From positions 62,001 through 126,000 of the forward strand of contig NZ_QUBQ01000003.1 of the NCBI RefSeq assembly GCF_003388735.1: 64,000 nucleotides of DNA, given 5' to 3'. Both the position numbers and the translations under genes were made by a program. Positions within the stretch are counted from its first letter, which is position 1. Each line of letters begins with the position of its first letter. The notes beneath the pieces are model-generated. The model did no database searches and was not told where the DNA came from. It worked only from the letters and a program-made list of their open reading frames with translations. Positions 61,662-64,000 of the stretch are shown piece by piece. This stretch comes from Paenibacillus paeoniae. GTDB taxonomy: Bacteria; Bacillota; Bacilli; Paenibacillales; Paenibacillaceae.

Positions 61662-63650
61662 ATGAGCATGAGCGAGCAAATTCATTTATGGAATCAAGTG
61701 ATTGTTCGGGTATTGGATATTCGCTTGAAACGAATAGGTCAGGGCGACGAAATTCGCAATTATGTTGCTCCGGCTAGTATGTTTATCTTTTCGGCAAATG
61801 GACATGCGGAGATGTGGGCAGATGAACATGTGTGGCTGTCGGAGCGGTTCCATCTGCTGCATGTTGGCAAGGGGACGAGGATAACGGTCCAATCCGGTGG
61901 AACACTTGATGTCTATATGGTCTTGTATAAAGCTTCGTTGCCGGATTCAGCTTTAAGGGAGTTTCATATGATGCTGCAATCTGACAATCCGTTTATGGAA
62001 TGCTGGGGGCTGGCGCCTTCCGAGCCGCTTATTTTACTGGGGATGCTCAAAATGATGCTAGCCGAGTGGCAAAGGACGGATAGAGCTAGCGACTCGCAGC
62101 CCGGCACAGGAATAAGGACAAGCTTCGGGGAAAGTGAGAGCTTGAGAAGGTTAAAGGCGAAAGGTGATTTCATCCGGTTCACGCATGCAGCATTGCTGGA
62201 GCGAATGGAGTATATAGGCGTCCCGTCGTTAGCCGAGCAAGTCATTCGTTATTTGGCGAGGAATTATCGTGGGACGATCTCTGTAGAGCAACTGGCTCAG
62301 CACCTGAATTATACGCCGCAATATGTGTCGCGGAAATTCAAGGAACAGATAGGATGCAGTCCGCTTGATTATATCATTCGGATGCGGATGGACGCGGCGC
62401 GAAGGCTGCTGAGCGAGACTGCAGCTACGTTACAGGAAGCAGCCACTTATGTCGGCTACCCGGACACGATTTATTTCAGCCGCATGTTCAAGAAGCAAAC
62501 CGGGATTACGCCTGGGCAATACCGTAAACAATTTCGTCATGCAGTTTCGAAAAGTGCAATGAAGTGGTCAGATTTGTCCGTTGTGGCGCCTCATCCGGCA
62601 ATGTATCATGTTAATAATGATATTCATTATCATTTAGAGTGGGATGGGGGAATTGATATGGCTATGAGTAAAAAAAATCTGTTGGCGACGGCGTTATTAT
62701 GTCTGACCTTGGCAGCATCAGCTTGCCAAGCATCGTCGGTCAACACAGGAGGAAATAATGGCACAGCGCTTCAGAGCAACAACGGCGCCGCAACGGATGC
62801 TGTGAATGCGGGGCAGACATCGGCAAACGTCGAAACACGGATCATCAAGGCGTCGAATGGCGATGTGGAAGTGCCTGCGCTTTCGCAGCGTGTGGCTGCG
62901 CCGGCGTACTTGGGAACTTTGCTGGCGCTTGGCGTTAAGCCGATTGGGTCCGAATCGCTTCTGATGGAAAGCCCATATTTGGAAGGAATGCTGGACGGCG
63001 TAACCGCAATGGGAGAATCGTTGGAAGTGCTGCTTGATCTGGAGCCGGATTTAATTGTTACGCATTCGGCTCAGGCGGAAACGGTGGACAGGTTTTCGTT
63101 AATTGCGCCGACGGTAGCCATGCCTTACAACAGCTTTGCGTCCATTCAGGAGGAGATGCGATATTTCGGTGATTTGCTGGGGAAACAGGATGCCGCCGAA
63201 CAGTGGATTGAACGATTTGAGAGCCAGTCCGGTGAATTGCGCGATGCGGTGCAAGCGGCGCTTGATGAGGGAGAGACCGTGTCTGTAATGCAGGAATATG
63301 ATGGCACGGCTTTTTTATTCGGACCGAAGGCCGGACGCGGCGGGCGGATCATGTATGAAATGTTGGGAGCGAATCCGCCTTCCATCATTCCCGATTATAT
63401 GTTGGATGGTTCCTATTATGAATTCTCGTTGGAAATGCTGCCCGAATACACAGGAGACTATTTGGTTCTGACGACATATTCGACATTGGAGGATTTGCAA
63501 GCCGATCCGATTTGGGGCAATCTGCCTGCAGTCCGGAATGGAAAAGTGTTCATTTGGAATGAAAATCAGTCCTGGTACCGCGATCCAATTGCGGTGGAAG
63601 GGCAAATAAACAGTCTGGCCGCGTGGATCATTGAAGCCGCCAAAAAATAA
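61662..63650 (+). CDS. Btr-like AraC regulator joined to a siderophore-binding protein
   Basis: This 662-residue frame has an AraC N-terminal domain (about 1-170), a double helix-turn-helix (SVEQLAQHLNYTPQYVSRKF, TLQEAATYVGYPDTIYFSRM, about 205-290), and a FecB/FepB-type siderophore-binding domain (about 375-662). AraC-binding-protein fusions such as B. subtilis Btr sense cytoplasmic siderophore. Unusually, residues 333-354 form a lipoprotein-like signal (MSKKNLLATALLCLTLAASAC). A promoter and a near-perfect Fur box lie inside the frame just before ATG 62658. The binding protein is therefore probably also, or only, made as a separate lipoprotein. Confidence 0.85.
   Translation: MSMSEQIHLWNQVIVRVLDIRLKRIGQGDEIRNYVAPASMFIFSANGHAEMWADEHVWLSERFHLLHVGKGTRITVQSGGTLDVYMVLYKASLPDSALREFHMMLQSDNPFMECWGLAPSEPLILLGMLKMMLAEWQRTDRASDSQPGTGIRTSFGESESLRRLKAKGDFIRFTHAALLERMEYIGVPSLAEQVIRYLARNYRGTISVEQLAQHLNYTPQYVSRKFKEQIGCSPLDYIIRMRMDAARRLLSETAATLQEAATYVGYPDTIYFSRMFKKQTGITPGQYRKQFRHAVSKSAMKWSDLSVVAPHPAMYHVNNDIHYHLEWDGGIDMAMSKKNLLATALLCLTLAASACQASSVNTGGNNGTALQSNNGAATDAVNAGQTSANVETRIIKASNGDVEVPALSQRVAAPAYLGTLLALGVKPIGSESLLMESPYLEGMLDGVTAMGESLEVLLDLEPDLIVTHSAQAETVDRFSLIAPTVAMPYNSFASIQEEMRYFGDLLGKQDAAEQWIERFESQSGELRDAVQAALDEGETVSVMQEYDGTAFLFGPKAGRGGRIMYEMLGANPPSIIPDYMLDGSYYEFSLEMLPEYTGDYLVLTTYSTLEDLQADPIWGNLPAVRNGKVFIWNENQSWYRDPIAVEGQINSLAAWIIEAAKK
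62581..62632 (+). promoter_or_regulatory. internal promoter and Fur box before the binding-protein part
   Basis: TTGTGG (62581-62586), a 17-base spacer and TATCAT (62604-62609) are followed by TGATATTCATTATCA (62618-62632). That box is one mismatch from the 7-1-7 Fur site TGATAATNATTATCA. ATG 62658 follows a GGGGG ribosome binding site. Confidence 0.65.
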
Positions 63651-63670
63651 AGTATACCGAAAACTTATAC

Positions 63671-63722
63671 AAGAGCAAATGCCAAGGATCGCAGGAGGTG
63701 ATCCCAGGTGTTTGCTTTTGTT
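63671..63722 (+). terminator. terminator of the siderophore-binding ORF
   Basis: AGCAAATGCC and GGTGTTTGCT form the outer stem, with AAGGATC/GATCC inside, followed by a T-rich run. Confidence 0.7.
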
Positions 63723-63784
63723 TTTGTGAGCAACATGAGCAATCATGACCAGAACAGACGCCATTGCCACATAAGTTTCACATA

Positions 63785-63816
63785 TTGCTCATTGTGCAAG
63801 TTTGCTCATTGGGCAA
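63785..63816. promoter_or_regulatory. two tandem palindromes, probable TetR operator
   Basis: TTGCTCATTGTGCAA and TTGCTCATTGGGCAA are 7-1-7 inverted repeats spaced 17 bases start to start. They lie just upstream of the TetR-type gene, fitting autoregulation. Confidence 0.6.
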
Positions 63817-63837
63817 TAATGAAAGGGAGGAGCAATC

Positions 63838-63894
63838 ATGTATACAATTATTATGATGATCTTGAAAAGGAGTGTACACGTAGCTGGAATATGA
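63838..63894 (+). CDS. 18-codon leader ORF upstream of tetR
   Basis: An ATG with an excellent GGGAGGAG site opens MYTIIMMILKRSVHVAGI and stops at TGA 63892-63894. The stop overlaps the ATG of the TetR gene (ATGA). It may couple translation to the regulator, whose own ribosome binding site is weak. Confidence 0.4.
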   Translation: MYTIIMMILKRSVHVAGI

Positions 63895-64000
63895 TGAACA
63901 AACCAGGTCTTCGCCATATCAAAAGAGAAGCAACCGCGAGTGCGCTTGCCGATGCAGCATTTTCTCTCGCACTTGAGAAGGGGCTCGATGGTTTCATCGT
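63891..64000 (+). CDS. TetR-family regulator, 3' end cut by window
   Basis: The first 36 residues read MMNKPGLRHIKREATASALA, then DAAFSLALEKGLDGFIV. This is the start of a TetR helix-turn-helix domain (compare RATREALADAAFRLFLERGFDAVTV). The rest lies beyond the window. Two palindromes upstream are likely operators. Confidence 0.75.
   Translation, partial: MMNKPGLRHIKREATASALADAAFSLALEKGLDGFI

Overview
The window looks like a Paenibacillus-type (Bacillota) chromosome. This rests on the gene families rather than on any marker gene: YesM/YesN two-component pairs, Bacillus-type glucuronate genes, a heterocycloanthracin/sonorensin-type bacteriocin, SLH surface proteins, a Btr-like AraC/binding-protein ORF, YdjO and CspA. 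Ribosome binding sites are strong AGGAGG types, and GTG and TTG starts are common. No rRNA or intact tRNA gene was seen.

Layout. 1-2.7 kb: a YesM/YesN sensor and regulator pair, cut by the window edge. 2.75-6.95 kb: a leftward hexuronate operon (gntR, uxuA, fructuronate reductase, uxaC) with a palindromic operator. 7.4-13.5 kb: a complete azole-peptide (TOMM) cluster, made of a precursor with Cys at almost every third residue, a ThiF-like maturation protein, a cyclodehydratase/YcaO fusion and a SagB dehydrogenase. 13.6-31.6 kb: a heavily rearranged accessory zone. It holds truncated transporter and hydrolase genes, an AbrB-type antitoxin with a dead Doc toxin, a resolvase remnant, a decayed second copy of the TOMM enzymes, a GDPD lipase-like protein, an HscC-type Hsp70 with its J protein, an IS3-family element, and two copies of a Ycf46-like AAA / DUF2997 / Ycf35-like / GYF-HHH / radical-SAM operon. 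One copy is intact (27.1-31.4 kb) and one decayed (17.0-18.9 kb). 31.7-46.6 kb: one tightly overlapping six-gene operon that I read as an sspFGH-sspBCD DNA phosphorothioate defence system, followed by an unknown gene and an HNH nuclease with a phosphorothioate-binding-type N-terminus. 46.8-51.6 kb: an XRE regulator, a perfect 54-bp palindrome and a response regulator with a large hybrid kinase. 51.8-60.8 kb: an SLH surface protein, cspA, ydjO, an epimerase and a secreted NHL/FecR protein. 60.8-64 kb: 51-bp tandem repeats, an iron-linked AraC/siderophore-binding-protein ORF with two Fur boxes, and the start of a TetR regulator.

The most informative non-coding signal is a family of degenerate copies of a tmRNA (ssrA) 3' end, all in the same orientation and mostly followed by a terminator hairpin. 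They fall at the borders of the accessory modules from 13.9 to 56.1 kb and suggest repeated integration at ssrA. The second most interesting signal is a C-terminal GR-x-VD-[FYL] motif shared by otherwise unrelated proteins of the Ycf46-like operon, which also encodes a small radical-SAM enzyme.
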